Part shown: piece after piece, positions 38,962 to 61,700 of the stretch
Numbering within the stretch: position 1 is the first letter of the stretch
Layout: every line of letters starts with the position of its first letter
NCBI GenBank assembly: GCA_963978895.1
Contig: OZ022246.1
Span: 2,053,605-2,117,604, forward strand
Length of the DNA stretch: 64,000 bases
Source: Erpobdella octoculata
Lineage: Eukaryota > Annelida > Clitellata > Hirudinida > Erpobdellidae
Reading direction: 5' to 3'
Program-made: the position numbers and the translations under genes
Notes under the pieces: generated by a model
What the model saw: only the letters and a program-made list of their open reading frames with translations
Told to the model about the DNA's origin: nothing
The model's database searches: none

Positions 38962-40110
38962 CTACAGTACCGATGTGATTGTATGTATTCATGATACCGA
39001 TGTAATTCTATGTATTCGTGTTACCGATGTAATTGTATGTATTCGTGTTACCGATGTAATTGTATGTATTCATGTTACCAATGTAATTGTATGTATTCAT
39101 GATACCGATGTGATTGTATGTATTCATGATACCGATGTAATTGTATGTATTCGTGTTACCGATGTGATTGTATGTATTCGTGTTACCGATGTGATTGTAT
39201 GTATTCATGATACCGATGTGATTGTATGTATTCATGTTACCAATGTAATTGTATGTATTCATGATACTGATGTGATTGTATGTATTCATGTTACCGATGT
39301 AATTGTATGTATTCATGTTACCAATGTAATTGTATGTATTCATGTTACCGATGTAATTGTATGTATTCATGTTACCAATGTAATTGTATGTATTCATGTT
39401 ACCGATGTAATTGTATGTATTCATGTTACCAATGTAATTGTATGTATTCATGTTACCGATGTAATTGTATGTATTCATGATACCGATGTGATTGTATGTA
39501 TTCATGTTACCAATGTAATTGTATGTATTCATGTTACCGATGTAATTGTATGTATTCATGATACCGATGTGATTGTATGTATTCGTGTTACCGATGTAAT
39601 TGTATGTATTCGTGTTACCGATGTGATTGTATGTATTCGTGTTACCGATGTGATTGTATGTATTCATGATAACGATGTGATTGTATGTATTCATGTTACC
39701 AATGTAATTGTATGTATTCATGATACTGATGTGATTGTATGTATTCGTGTTACCGATGTAATTGTATGTATTCATGTTACCAATGTAATTGTATGTATTC
39801 ATGTTACCGATGTAATTGTATGTATTCATGTTACCAATGTAATTGTATGTATTCATGTTACCGATGTAATTGTATGTATTCATGATACCGATGTGATTGT
39901 ATGTATTCGTGTTACCGATGTAATTGTATGTATTCATGTTACCAATGTAATTGTATGTATTCATGATACTGATGTGATTGTATGTATTCATGATACCGAT
40001 GTGATTGTATGTATTCGTGTTACCGATGTAATTGTATGTATTCATGTTACCAATGTAATTGTATGTATTCATGATACTGATGTGATTGTATGTATTCATG
40101 TTACCAAAGT
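38962..40110. repeat. 27-bp minisatellite array, about 42 copies
   Basis: Tandem units of 27 bp, GATGTAATTGTATGTATTCA plus TGTTACC, with variants (GATACC, GTGTTACC, CAATG). Since 27 is divisible by three, both strands stay open for more than 1 kb (VIVCIHVTD repeats on plus, MNTYNYIGN repeats on minus). Stretches alternate GATG and AATG units, suggesting a 54-bp higher-order period. Confidence 0.95.
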
Positions 40111-40600
40111 GATTTTATCTATTCATTTTATTATGTATTCATGTTGCTGATGTGATTGTGTGTGATCATCACATAATGTTATCATGTTACTGATGTGATT
40201 GTATGTAACCATTGCATAATGTTATCATGTTACTGATGTGATTGTATGTAACCATTGCATAATGTTATCCTGTTACCAGGTGAGATCATGTATATTCATT
40301 GCCATTGCATAATGTAACCTGTGAGATCGTATGTAATCATTGCATAAATGTAATCATGTTACCAATGTGATGTTATGTATAATCATTGTATATTGTAAAC
40401 ATGTGAACGATTTGTTTGTATGAAATCATTGCATAATATAACCATGCTACCAGTGTCATGATTGCATGTAATCATTGCATAATGTAGTCATGCTACCAAT
40501 GTGATTGTATGTAATCATTGTATTATGTAATCATGTTACCGATGTGATTTTATGTGTTCATTTCTTAATATATAATCATGTTACCAGTGTTATTGTATCA
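40111..40600. repeat. Degenerate extension of the minisatellite
   Basis: Longer, looser units (about 40-45 bp) such as TGATGTGATTGTATGTAACC with CATTGCATAATGTTATCATG; they share the GTGATTGTATGT core with the 27-bp array and look like an older part of it. Confidence 0.75.
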
Positions 40601-41345
40601 CGGATATCTTGATATACCAACTGGATATACGACCTAATAAAAATATACTCATTTAGGCCTAAGGGGTTATCACGATTGTTGTTTAATTGAGGTAACAAAC
40701 TACAGTAACATCATTAAGTATTTCATACTATTAAAAATCTTGATGTAACTAATGACCCAACTAATTGTACCAATTTAGGCCTACTAGACTAGATTTTTTA
40801 TCCAGTTTTTATATAAAGATACCTTTGGATTGTATCTAATCATTGCGAGTACTGGTGATATTATAAACACCATCGTGCGATCTGCTGTAGATCTTAGAGA
40901 TTATAAAACAAAATATCAACATACATAATTTCTTATGTCTGTATGTATGTATGTATGTTAGTAATTTCACATAACGCGGCGGCCGCGATGGTCAGCAGTT
41001 GCTAAAATTAGTGCGCATTAGGCGTGTAATAAAAGTTATTATGCAATTGTACACTGCCAGTCCTAATGATCTAAAGAGGTGGAGCTGCAATCGAAAAATA
41101 ATATATAATGAGATTTCAAAAAATCCGTCATTTTTGACGGGTTATCTCTAGTTAATAACTTAATAATAATAAGTTGAAATTTGTGTATATAAAACAGCGT
41201 TATGTATATATTATATGTGAATGCTATTTCTAAATAAAATACCACAAGTAAATCAAATTGAACCGTAAAAGATCACAGCCAATCAGAGATAGAGAAAGAG
41301 AGAGAGAGAGAGAAAACATGCAAATAAAAGAGGAATAACTAATAT

Positions 41346-50628
<9,283 letters not shown>

Positions 50629-53600
50629 CTTCGCCGGAATCCTATTCTGCTAATGAGAAAGAAACCCTTTTAAAACTTTAATTTGAAATCATCAAACAAA
50701 TATTTCAAAATAGTATTAATCACTATATTGACTATTATATAGTATATACTCAATTTAATTTATAATTACAACAAAATTTATTTAATGTGATTAATGTAAT
50801 TATTAGTTTTAAAAAATTAATTTATTAAAATATTAATTTTAGCAGCTAAACTAAATAATACCAGTGCACAATTAACAAGTGAAAAAAAATTAAAAAATTA
50901 TTATTATAACAGATTATAACTTATTTAAAATAAGAACGAAAAGTAAAGCCTATCACCGACCAAACGGCTGAAGAAATAAATCACGTTTGCAAGTGCCTCT
51001 TTGTATGTTTTAAAATTAAATTATGCATGGCGTGGTTCAACGGTCACAAGACGTCACCTTTGATCTTGTTGTATATTCGTAGTAATGGGGCACATCAGCC
51101 GGTCCCGGGTCGAGCATACTTTGCCGTTGCGGGGACTTGCTTCGACGTCGATGAACCATTCTCGTTGATTTTTTTTTCAGACTGGACTTTACGAATTGTA
51201 CAATTTTTGCTTATTTCACCTTGATGGTAAATTTCGATAATGCTCAACACCATTTCATTGAGCTAATTATTGTAAGCAGTCACAGCTGTTTGCGGGGAAC
51301 GTTCGCACCACGTGATTGCGTGTTTTCATCAAATTATAAACAATGCAAAAGTAAAATATATTGTGTTCATAGCTGTCTCAGGCAGTAGAGTATTTAGTGA
51401 AAACTATGAGTTTTAAATTGTTGGTTTGTACTTCTGGAAATGTTTCTCATATAGTTTCAGCAATCCATCTCAAAAGTTGTCTAAACAGTGTTGTGAAATT
51501 TTACCACTCTACACGTCTACACTCAATAACCATTATATAGGTTTCTTAAATATATACGAATATATTGTTATCGGCATCCAACTCAGGACACTGGTGGCTG
51601 GCGGATCCGGCCGACTTTAAAGGGGGACCAAAATGTGAAACTGGATGCGCAATGCTACATTGGCTACATAGATCTTTAGAGCTTGCTTTTTTCAATTTTG
51701 AAAAAATATGGCTGTTTTATTTCTGATATTTTAAGGTGTATAAATTGTAATATAGTTCAGGTATGTATAAAATTTGAAATCAACAAAAAACAAAATTGGT
51801 TTTAGATGATTCAAGCTTTCATTAAATGCTAAAATAAATTTATACAATTTGTTTCCTAGAAATTTCAAATAAAACAGCAGCGATGGTTGCTATAGGCTCA
51901 ATGAATAAATTTGATAAAATGGAATAAAGAGACAAGATCTCAAGATAGGTTCAGATCGAACTACTGAATCAAGAAAGAAAGCTGTTGATAAAGTATAATT
52001 ATTTACGAAACTTAAAGAAAAAGCTATCCACGTGCACATTATGAAGAAGAAAAACTCGTATAATACAACTAATTATCCTTAACCTTCTTTATCTTTATTC
52101 TTATATGGCTCGACTTTGTGTTAATAATGAAATTTATTCACCCACAAATTGTTTGCTTTGTATGTAAGTAAGTCTTTTCATATCTTAGAGCTGTTGAATA
52201 AACAGCATCATAAACTGAAGTAGCATAATTTGTACCTTCTCGTAAAACCGGGACTGTCTGGTTGTCGTTTTTATATGATACGGTAGCCCTTGTGACTGTT
52301 GCAAAAGCTGTAAAATGTGCAAATAACTCAAGCAAATTAAAAACTTTCGACAATCATGTTATGAAAAACAGACTGACTGAGACTGAATGAATTCTTAACT
52401 TTAACATTCAATTACGAATTAAGGCTTGGCAAAATCCTTGAATTATGATGACATTTTAAATTTCCATCCACACACACTTCACATATCAAGTATTTAGCAG
52501 ACTTGTGGTTAATGTTTTTCTATTTTATAGCCTTCAATTGTCATTTCAAAAAATGATTTGCAAAAAATTAAAAGCTGCCGAATTACAAAATATAAGGGAT
52601 TTGTCGGAAACGAAGTTGTTACAGTTTAAATTTGTTTGACTATCTTTAGTCTGCAGTCTTTTTTTTGTTATCTTTAATAATTTATTAAGGACAGAAAAGA
52701 AAGACTGCAAACTGAAGATTGCAACTCAGTCTCAAACCAGTTAAAGCAATTGTAAAAAAATAAGTTTATGAATAAATGTAGCACCCCACCCCCTTACCCA
52801 AAAAAACTCATCGAACTGTCTGATTAATTTGATTAGATTAATTTTAATTTATTTAAGGCTTAATTCATGTCAAAAACATTCAATTCATGTATTGGCATCC
52901 AGAATAAAGCTTCCCTGAAAGTTTTAGAGCTCTAGGTGGTCGAAAAGTGGGAAAGCGACCGGGAGCGTGAGAGCAAGCGGGAAAGGAAACGGGAGCGTGA
53001 GAGCAAGCGGGAAAGGAAACGGGAGCGTGAGAAAAACGATAGAAAAACGCCGGGCACCCCGCTAGTATAAATATAGTAATCGGGTAGTCTCAGGGGCGGA
53101 TGCAGGGAAAGTCCTGGGAGTTCTGACCCCTTTTCCGTTGTAAAAATATCCATGTCATTTAGCACTTTGGAAGCGAGTTTTTAGACTGACAGTTGTTTTT
53201 TCATTTTCTACTTTTAGTTTGTTTAAGCTGTCTATTTTGTTTTGAGCTCATGGTATAATAAGTTATTTGATGTTTTTAAAATAAGTGTCAATAAACTGAA
53301 GTTTTTAATTGCATAATAAATAATAATGCAAATCCATGGAGCCCCCGGTTCTCACAATCCTGTATTCGCCCCTGTATACGACATTTAAATATCGTCATAT
53401 TTAATAATTGCAATTTATGATTGAAATTGTATTGAAATGAGGACCGCTGCAAAACTTACATAAACCTACCACAATAGCCAAAATATATTAATATAATTTA
53501 AGCAGATTTTATGTATACAAATTTAATAATTTTTTTAATTTTCATGTCTGTAAAATTTTACATATTTAACTGAATTACGTAGATATATTGTTTAATTTGC

Positions 53601-54274
53601 GACCAGCACTGTCATTTATGGAGCCATTTTAGGCTTTATCGATCATCCTTGTTTACAAGCTCTGATTGCGGGTGTTGTATGTTCTGTGAAGTTCTTCTTT
53701 TACAAGCTTATTCTTTTGCAGCTTTATTTTCGGTAACAGGTTTGTTTTCTGTTCGTTCTATCGATTTGATTTAATATTCCAATTCGACTGCGCGAAAAAC
53801 CCGCGAACGAGTTTTTACGTTGCCCGGATGGATAATGATTGTGTTGGGAATTTTTGTCTTAACTCGGTTAATTATATGATAATTAACCAGTTTGGCGATG
53901 TTTTTAACAATGGGTAAATTATGGTGTGCGTTGCACAACATTAATTATATTTTTGTGCCATAAACTGGTGTGGTTTGATGCACGTTTTTATTATAAAAAC
54001 TATTTAAAACAAACCTGTTTTAAACTGACTTATCTATTCTAAAAAAATTTATTTTTAAAACATGTTTTAATTAAATAATTATTTGATAAAATGATGGTGT
54101 TTCAGGTTTGTCGATATACGTCACTCTATAGAAAAAAAGTTTATACTATTCTGTGAACATTTAGTAGCTGTGACAAATCTGAAACTTCTGACCTAATTGA
54201 TATTTTAAGTAAAATTCATAATTTAATGGCAAAAGAGCTTTAAATAGTAAGTTTTTGTATTTTAAAAAACAGGA
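50629..54274. other. Divergent intergenic region, peptidase / PPM1
   Basis: No gene I can support. It is AT-rich with one Helitron-like terminus (52935-53066). The acceptor-like TTTTAAAAAACAG just before the PPM1 ATG suggests a 5'UTR exon somewhere here. Confidence 0.45.
52935..53066 (+). mobile_element. Helitron-like 3' terminus with a 30-bp tandem repeat
   Basis: Ends ACGCCGGGCACCCCGCTAG before T, close to the terminus at 25122. Upstream, a 30-bp G/A-rich unit (CGGGAGCGTGAGAGCAAGCG plus GGAAAGGAAA) is repeated about three times. The left border is unknown. Confidence 0.5.
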
Positions 54275-56641
54275 ATGGGGGCTTTTCTTGACAAGCCAAA
54301 GACCGACAAGCACACGGAGATGGGCAGCGGCAATGGGCTCAAATATGGTGTGAGTAGTATGCAAGGCTGGAGGATAGAAATGGAGGATGCTCACTGTGCG
54401 ACCATTGGCCTGCCGGATATCAAGCTCAAGGATTGGTCTTTTTTTGCTGTCTTTGACGGTCACGCCGGAGCACGTGTCTCGGACTACTGCGCCAAGCGTC
54501 TGCTTGAGGTCATCATGAACAGTGAGGAGTTCAAGTGTCAAAAAGAAATTACCAACGGCGACGACCTCTCGCCGGAGAGCGTACGGAACGGCATCAAGAG
54601 CGGATTCCTCAGACTAGATGATGAAATACGAAAAAACAACGGCGAGGATAAGAGCGGCTCGACCGCCGTCTGCGCGCTCATCTCGCCGAAACACGTCTTC
54701 ATTGCCAACTGCGGCGACTCGCGCATGGTTCTCTCGAGGTCGGGCTTCTGCGAATTCAGCACGCAGGACCACAAGCCCGTCAACCCGTCCGAGCGAGAGA
54801 GAATACAGAACGCCGGTGGCAGCGTCATGATCCAGAGGGTCAACGGCTCTCTGGCCGTTTCGAGAGCTTTGGGCGATTTTGATTACAAAAACGTCGAAGG
54901 GAAAGGACAGTGCGAACAGCTGGTTTCTCCGGAGCCAGAGATCTCATCTCTCGAAAGGTCGCCCGGAGACGAGTTTGTCATACTCGCGTGCGACGGCATC
55001 TGGGACGTGATGAGCAACGAGGAGCTGTGCGACTTCGTCAGGCACCAAATGAGCATTACGGATGACTTGGAAGCCATTTGCAGCTCCGTCGTGGACACCT
55101 GTCTCTCTAAGGTGAATAATTCTATTATAAGAAATGTTGCTATTAATATCTGTGAGTATGTGTGTGTGGGTCTTTTTAAGAGTCATTATAATATAAACCT
55201 GCCATCTGGTAATGGAATTATGGACAAGTTACATGTGGACTCATCAGTTCCTGTGCATTATTGCAAAATTATAAATCAACATCAGTACATTCACATTTCA
55301 TCATTCAACTCTCGCTGTAACACAAACCGCTTTCTGATAACAGGGCAGCAGAGACAACATGAGCATCGTGATCGTGGCTTTCGAGGGCTGCTCGCAGGTC
55401 TCCCAGGAGGCGAAGGACAAAGACGCGACCCTGGACGCACTGCTGGAGCAGAAAGTCAACGGTGGGTTTTTTCGTTTCCTCGATATTTTATTTCCGGGAG
55501 GATGGAACTTGAAAATTAAGTCTTCCATGTTGAATTTAGATGCACAAAAGTCTTCTGATATTGGTGCTCCATAAACACTAAAGTGTTTCAATTTTTCATG
55601 AGTCGAAACAGCTGATTATGACACAGCCAGTAGCTTGTAAACAGCAGTTAAATGTCTGTTTACGCTGCCTACTGTGTAGCAGTGTATTATTTTGAACTCT
55701 TGATCTTCTGATTGGCTGATGGTAGTCATCATACCTAAGAGTAATTATTGGATGAGCCCGTGTTGGTTCCATCTTATCATTGGTAATTGCTCTACTGGTG
55801 GCTTTATGAACTTTTCAGCTGTGTCTGTGTGTGTGCTTGCATGTGTGTGTGTGCATGCATGTATGCAAGTTTGTATGTATGTATGTATGTATGTATGTAT
55901 GTATGTATATATGTATGTATGTATGTATGTGTGTGTGTGTGTGTGTGTGTGTGATCACAAGTCTGTGTGTGTGTGTACAGGCATATGAATTTGATACATC
56001 AAATTGTCTGCAGATATTCTGCTGGACTGTTCCACAGAGGGATCTCCAGTCCAGTACGTCATGCACCTCCTCACCCTTGAAGATCTGCCAAACCTGCCAC
56101 CTGGTGGAGGAATCTATGCAAAGTAAAATTATTTATCTGGGCGTTTTAATAGTTAGTCTAAACGGTATTTAGTACTTAGTAGTCATCAGAGCATAATTTT
56201 ATTTGAAATGTATTTGTAGATATAATGTAGATATATTAGATATAAATATTTTGTATTTGTATTAAAGATGTATTTATAAATATTATGTGGATATATTAGA
56301 TAAAATATTTTGTATTTGTATTAAAGATGTATTTGTAGTTATAATGTGGGTATATTAAATAGAATGTAAATTGAATTTCTACGATTGAATTACATGTTAA
56401 CGATTTATATTTGTATTTAATAAATAAGTTTATGTGCAGTTTGGGTTTGTTATTAGAGTTACCCTAATTAGCATAAAAATGGAATTTCCAAGAGCTAAAC
56501 GTATAACGTATTATAATTGTTGACTCATCCAGGAAGTCGAAAATAGAGGAGATCATTAAGAAGAATTTCCCTCACCTTTTGACATCCAGTTTCGTGAGTT
56601 CTGCCTTCATGATGATGATGATAGTTAATATGTGGTGGTGA
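54275..56641 (+). CDS. PPM1A/B: Metal-dependent PP2C protein phosphatase, PPM1A/PPM1B type
   Basis: Exons 54275-55111, 55344-55461, 56014-56122, 56533-56641 give about 390 aa (human PPM1A 382). [10 protein letters not shown] is the conserved start with Gly2 for N-myristoylation. PP2C motifs are all present: MEDAHCA (E37, D38), FAVFDGHAG (D61), [41 protein letters not shown] and [10 protein letters not shown], whose acidic residues bind the two Mn/Mg ions. Exon 3 encodes [20 protein letters not shown], the alpha-helical C-terminal domain found only in PPM1A/B. It dephosphorylates Ser/Thr in stress-kinase, TGF-beta and NF-kB pathways. The 3' end is uncertain: exon 4 can read to a TGA at 56641, or splice at a perfect donor (GTGAGT, 56594) to a small exon at about 56960-57013 ending MSDKIVEQPGDNVVVLS. 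Confidence 0.92.
55815..55980. repeat. (GTAT)n and (TG)n microsatellites in PPM1 intron 2
   Basis: About 15 GTAT units, then a TG run of about 15, ending before exon 3. Their open frames rich in Cys, Met, Tyr and Val are artefacts. Confidence 0.95.
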
Positions 56642-56725
56642 TGATAGTTAATATGGGGGGGTGATGACGGTTAATACGGGGGGGGGGGTGATGACGGTTA
56701 ATACGGGGGGGGGGGTGATGACGAT
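56612..56725. repeat. G-run tandem repeat
   Basis: Units of GTGATGACGGTTAATACGGG with runs of 7 to 10 G at the end of the PPM1 gene; G-quadruplex potential. Confidence 0.7.
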
Positions 56726-57539
56726 GATTATTGTGTTTTTTATGTATTTTTTTTATTGATATTTCTAAAATAAAAAATATATGATTAAATAGTATGATAT
56801 TAACATGAGTCATCATATGAGATTGACATTAGTATTGTTTTACTGTTACCAGTGTGCTGTTATTATTATTAGCAATACCTAAAATACTATGCTACAACAT
56901 AAACAACTTATCAGTATTAAGTTATTGGTATTAAAATATCTTCAAGCTGGTCGTCCAAGATGAGTGATAAGATTGTGGAGCAGCCCGGTGATAACGTCGT
57001 CGTGTTATCGTAAATTTGAGAAAACGATTATCGTACGGCTGAAAAACTACAAATAGAATGTTCTATATGTATATAAAAATTAGTTTCTACCTGACCGGGC
57101 TGTCCTTTATAATACAAATCCAAACCGCTGGAGCGATCTGGACAAAATTCGGCATTGAGGTATTTCTCGTGAAGAAAATGATTAATTAATTAATTAAGAA
57201 ATTCTTTTGAGTCTTGTTCGGTAGCCTCCGAAACTGTGATGGCGATGATGCATACATTTTTAAAAACTATTGAATCAAAAGAAAAAATAAATAAATAAAA
57301 ACCGTCTTTAATAAGTTCTGGGGTTTGGTTTAAAGTTCTGTTTTCACTATTAATGTATCTGTATTTTTTCTAAGCTATTTTGCTCACATCATCCGTGGTT
57401 AGATGTTCAGACTGATAGTTTTTTTTTCCGACTATATCATGTTAGAAGCTTTCTGATTTCTGTTTAGATGAATCGCTGAACGAGCGAGCTGACTTTGACG
57501 TTAATTAAGTCTTTCATAAAATTTGCTTGATGTCTCAAA

Positions 57540-57658
57540 TGCTCATAAAAGAGAGAGAGCGAGAAACAAAGAGAAAAAAAGAGAGAGAGTGATAGGAAAA
57601 GAAGAAACAACTTGAGAACTCTCTAAAAAAACTGAGCAATGCTGGGTAACCCAGCTAG
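57540..57658 (+). mobile_element. Helitron-like 3' terminus
   Basis: Ends CTGAGCAATGCTGGGTAACC then CAGCTAG before T, with a CTGGG/CCCAG hairpin. It matches the inverted terminus of the 7944-8147 element. Preceded by a GA-rich tract. Left border unknown. Confidence 0.45.
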
Positions 57659-60600
57659 TTTTCAGCGTAGCTCTTATGACATTAATGTGGTTTTATAATA
57701 TCCGAGTCATTTAGTGATGTTCGCGATTTAATGATGTCCATATGATTTACTGAAAAATAATGATTTAATATATTTATGTGGTTTAATGATGTTTATATTT
57801 TTTCAATGTTCATCTTTTTTAATAAACTTTGTATGATTAAATGGAAATTTTTCTTTGCATACAGGACTCTGACTGATATCTACTCGTGTGTTAGAAAGTG
57901 ATGAATGTTACACTTGCTAATGGGCTTGGGACTTATTATTATTATTATTACTATTATTATCGTCGTTATTATTATTATTTTTATAGTTATTTTATTGATT
58001 ATTATTAGAAAAAATTGTCATTTTTTTACGTGTACGAATAAAGTGTTGGCAGATTCGGACGTGTCGATATAATAGTAGCGATCGAATGAAATGCTTCAGT
58101 CGATGTCTGACGGCCAATTCTCTGTGAAAACCAAATGCTTTTTTATATTGTTATTATTACGTCGTTTTCATCGTCATCATCATCCTCGTCGTGGTCGTCA
58201 TCCTCGTCACCATCTGTTTGACATGACTTCTTTGATTAGTTTGTTATCGTTACGAGTCGCACGCTCGCGTGTGTGTGTTCGATCACTTGGCCATCTCTCG
58301 TCTTTTTATTGCGCCGATTGTTTTTTGTTTTTTTTTTACTCCCGTCGTCTCTGGAGACCGGACGAGTCATCATCCTAATCCCGTGCGGTAACCAAGGCGG
58401 TGGCGTCGGAGACGCATTTTTGACGCGACTCCGTTATTTCGCTTGTCACACGTGGCGGCGCGTTCTACGTCACGCATCACCACCACCCTCCACCCCACTG
58501 CAGCCAGCCACCACCAAGATTGCAAGCATCTGGAATTTCTTTGCTGTTTAGCTCTAACATTTTTTGTTGTTGTCGTTTGTATCTCTTGCGTTTTTCCGTT
58601 TACGTGTCAACTAGCATGATGACGACCGACACGCTGCCATAGTAACGGGAGGCACGCCGTTTTTTTTTGTACTGACGCTTTTTTTTTTATTTTGCCATGT
58701 TTCGTAAGACATCCAGCAATTTTGGTATTTTTTTGTCTCTTTTGATTATCTGGTTAACTTTTTATTTTATTTATTTCTTAAAACGGTTAATTATTTTTTT
58801 GCATCGTCGTCTCACGAATAACTTTCGACACGGATACACTTGAACGGCCAGACCTGCTCGCGACTGCTCTTCCCTCCCTCTCTCTCCTGGGCGGACCAGC
58901 GTTAGAACGGCCAATTCATTCATTCATTAAAACTTTCACCCTGACACGCACACACAGAGAGAGAGAGACAGGCACAGACATTCTCGTGCGCGTGCTTGTT
59001 GACAAAGTTGTAGATTTTTCAAAGTTTGGTTTAATCATTATTATTATTATATTTTTATTTTTTGTCGTCTCAAAAAAAATCATTTTTTATTTAATCGCCG
59101 AACGTGGCCGGGTTGTCTTCTACTCGAAAGAAACAACAAAACGACTGAACTTTTAGGCAGTCGATCTAGTTACGTCCTTCGGCGAGTTCTGCTTTAGACG
59201 TGTTTTGTGTTTTAGGTTGCAAAGATGATGTTATTAGTTATGGCGGTCAACATATTAACATGGTGAGCAGCGACACTCGATAAACCTTGGAGTTTCTATT
59301 CTGTGATTCTATAGAGAAATAAATTACAGATATATTCAACAAAACAGTGCTAAGACTAGCTGCTTTAGTTTTCCAGATTTCTTTTCTGAAGAGCTTAAAT
59401 GCAGGAGGACTTGAAGGGTATGCTGCAGCTATTGATTCATTCCTGGAATTAATTTGTCAAGGGTTTGACACTAATATCGATCCGCGAATCTCGTTTTTTA
59501 GAACTTGTTTACACTTATGAGCAGACTGGCGAACGTTTTCTATTATCTTTGTGTAACGGCACCTATGGAATAACTTTAAAATGCCGACCTGGATATTCAG
59601 CGGTGTGTTCATTATGAGGGATTGATGCAGTTTAGAAGTATAATATATTGTTGTTCAATGCTTCAATTAAGTAAGTGCAGGGATGCTGAGAGAGAGATGT
59701 TTTTTTGTCCCCGAGCGCCATTTGTAGGGAACACCAAAAAGTTGAGTAGGTAAGTATAGGCATGTATTTTGAAAGTGAAATTTATTTTGAAAAAATAGTT
59801 GCGACTGCGACCACTTCCAGGTCAACAGCTAATTTTGGCGGAAAAAAGCATACAACTCTTTGGAAAAGTACCTACGAAAATCTGCCCGCCCCTGGTCATC
59901 AGCTTTTCTTGGAGTAACAGTTTCCAGATGAGCATTTCCAGTGGCGCATTTTCCCCCGGGCTACGCCACTGAGTAATAAAGTGGGAAATCAGAAAAAAAC
60001 AAATAGAGTTAGAATTTATGGCTGGTAAACGCTGTTGAAGCATTGTGTTTAGAGTACCAAGAACAATTCACGAATCTGCCGACCACTGTTCTTCCGCTGA
60101 AACGCCAGCCTGCGTTTGCTCCATTCTTGCTAAAATTTGTTTTATCCAGACGCCTTAGGTGGAGAATTTTCCTGCCACCAAAGAGTTTCACATCCCCACA
60201 AAAACTTCAAATGTTTCCAAACCAATTTTTAGAGAATTTTTTTTGTGATAAAAGATAGGAAGGTATTGAATTTAAAAAAGTACCAACCCACGATTACCCC
60301 TACTTGCCGTTCATCAGCTATTTTGGGAGGGAAAAGTCTATACAATTTTGAAGAAGTTTCGGAAAAGATATTTACGATTACCCCCCCCCCAGTCATCAGC
60401 TATTGTGGGAGGGACAAGTGTCGAAGATTTTTGAGAAATAGTTTTTCAAACATTTCAGCTAAACTTTTTGCTGAAATGACGCTACTGCTCGCCCCCTCAT
60501 TTTCAAATTCCCCTTCCCCAAAGTATGGATGAAATTTCTCCCTAATATATCTACCGGTTTCCCGGCCCAGGGCACAAGATTAGCTCTTGCTGGTCTGTCT

Positions 60601-60819
60601 GTTCCACTCGTAGTATTTTTTACAGCAAATTAGTCTTCAGCAATCGAAACAAAAACCAAAAGTTTTGCAGACGGTATTAATAAATTTAATTCGTTTGAAG
60701 GAAATGACTCAAAAGATGTAAAAAAAAGGAGAACGAAATTCGATGAAGTGGCAAAAAAGCGATTTATATTTATATATCGTTTAAACGTCGGTGGCGAAAA
60801 TTTAATGCGATCGTAATCC

Positions 60820-60919
<100 letters not shown>

Positions 60920-61700
60920 TCTCAAAGAACAAGTAGTCTTTATATATAGCTCTGACCGGCTAATCTATTCATTCAACTTGGCTACTTTAAGTTACGATAA
61001 TAACGTTCAAAAAGGACACCATAGTCGTCATAATTTGTAGTAGGTAAATAGTAGTAATAATAATAATAGTAATAATAATAACAACAACAACAAAAACGAA
61101 AAAAATACGTTAAATACACCCGAATCGATTGCAAAGACGGAGAGGCTTCGCAACCGAGACAGAAGCAGGAGGTATCACAGGTCCGAACCGAACTCGAGGG
61201 TGAAAAACAAGTAAATTAATTATTTTTAGGACTTATTAGATTATTTTCTCTCTAACTCTCTCTCTCTCTTTCTTTCTTTCCACTTCTTCTTTCGCTCATC
61301 CGATCTCCATCCACGCAAGGCTTGGTAAAAAATGTCACAAACAGCTAGTTAACATTTAAACAGCGAAGAACGGATCCTTTTAACAAAAGAAAGGAGAAGA
61401 AGAAGAAAACCGATGAGGTTGGATTTCTCAGAATCCACCCCTCCGCGTTCAATTTACAAATTATTTTCTATATATATTTTTTTTTAAATTCATATATTTA
61501 GGTAGATGTTTTTATGCGCTCAAGGAGTCGCTTTTCGCGCAAGCGTTTGGACAGTTTTGGCCGGCATGGTCCTCGCGAGCCAGCGGTTCTCTCTCATTGT
61601 CAGGCGGCATCAGCGTTGCTCGAGTCCATGGAGAGCTCTCTCTGATGGGATAGCTTGGTATCGGCGGCGGCGGCGACGGCGACTGGACGGGGCTCGCCGG

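Noticed and set aside
38954..40150. Long open frames of 398 (+) and 363 (-) codons
   Set aside because: They are produced entirely by a 27-bp minisatellite; no unique sequence, splice or domain signal supports a protein.
52138..52353. Minus-strand frame of 71 codons
   Set aside because: No known motif, no splice continuation and no neighbouring exon; compatible with chance.
58091..58551. Open frames in a GC-richer patch between PPM1 and Delta-like
   Set aside because: Arg/His-rich frames from triplet and CG-rich sequence, without domain, splice sites or phase-compatible partners.
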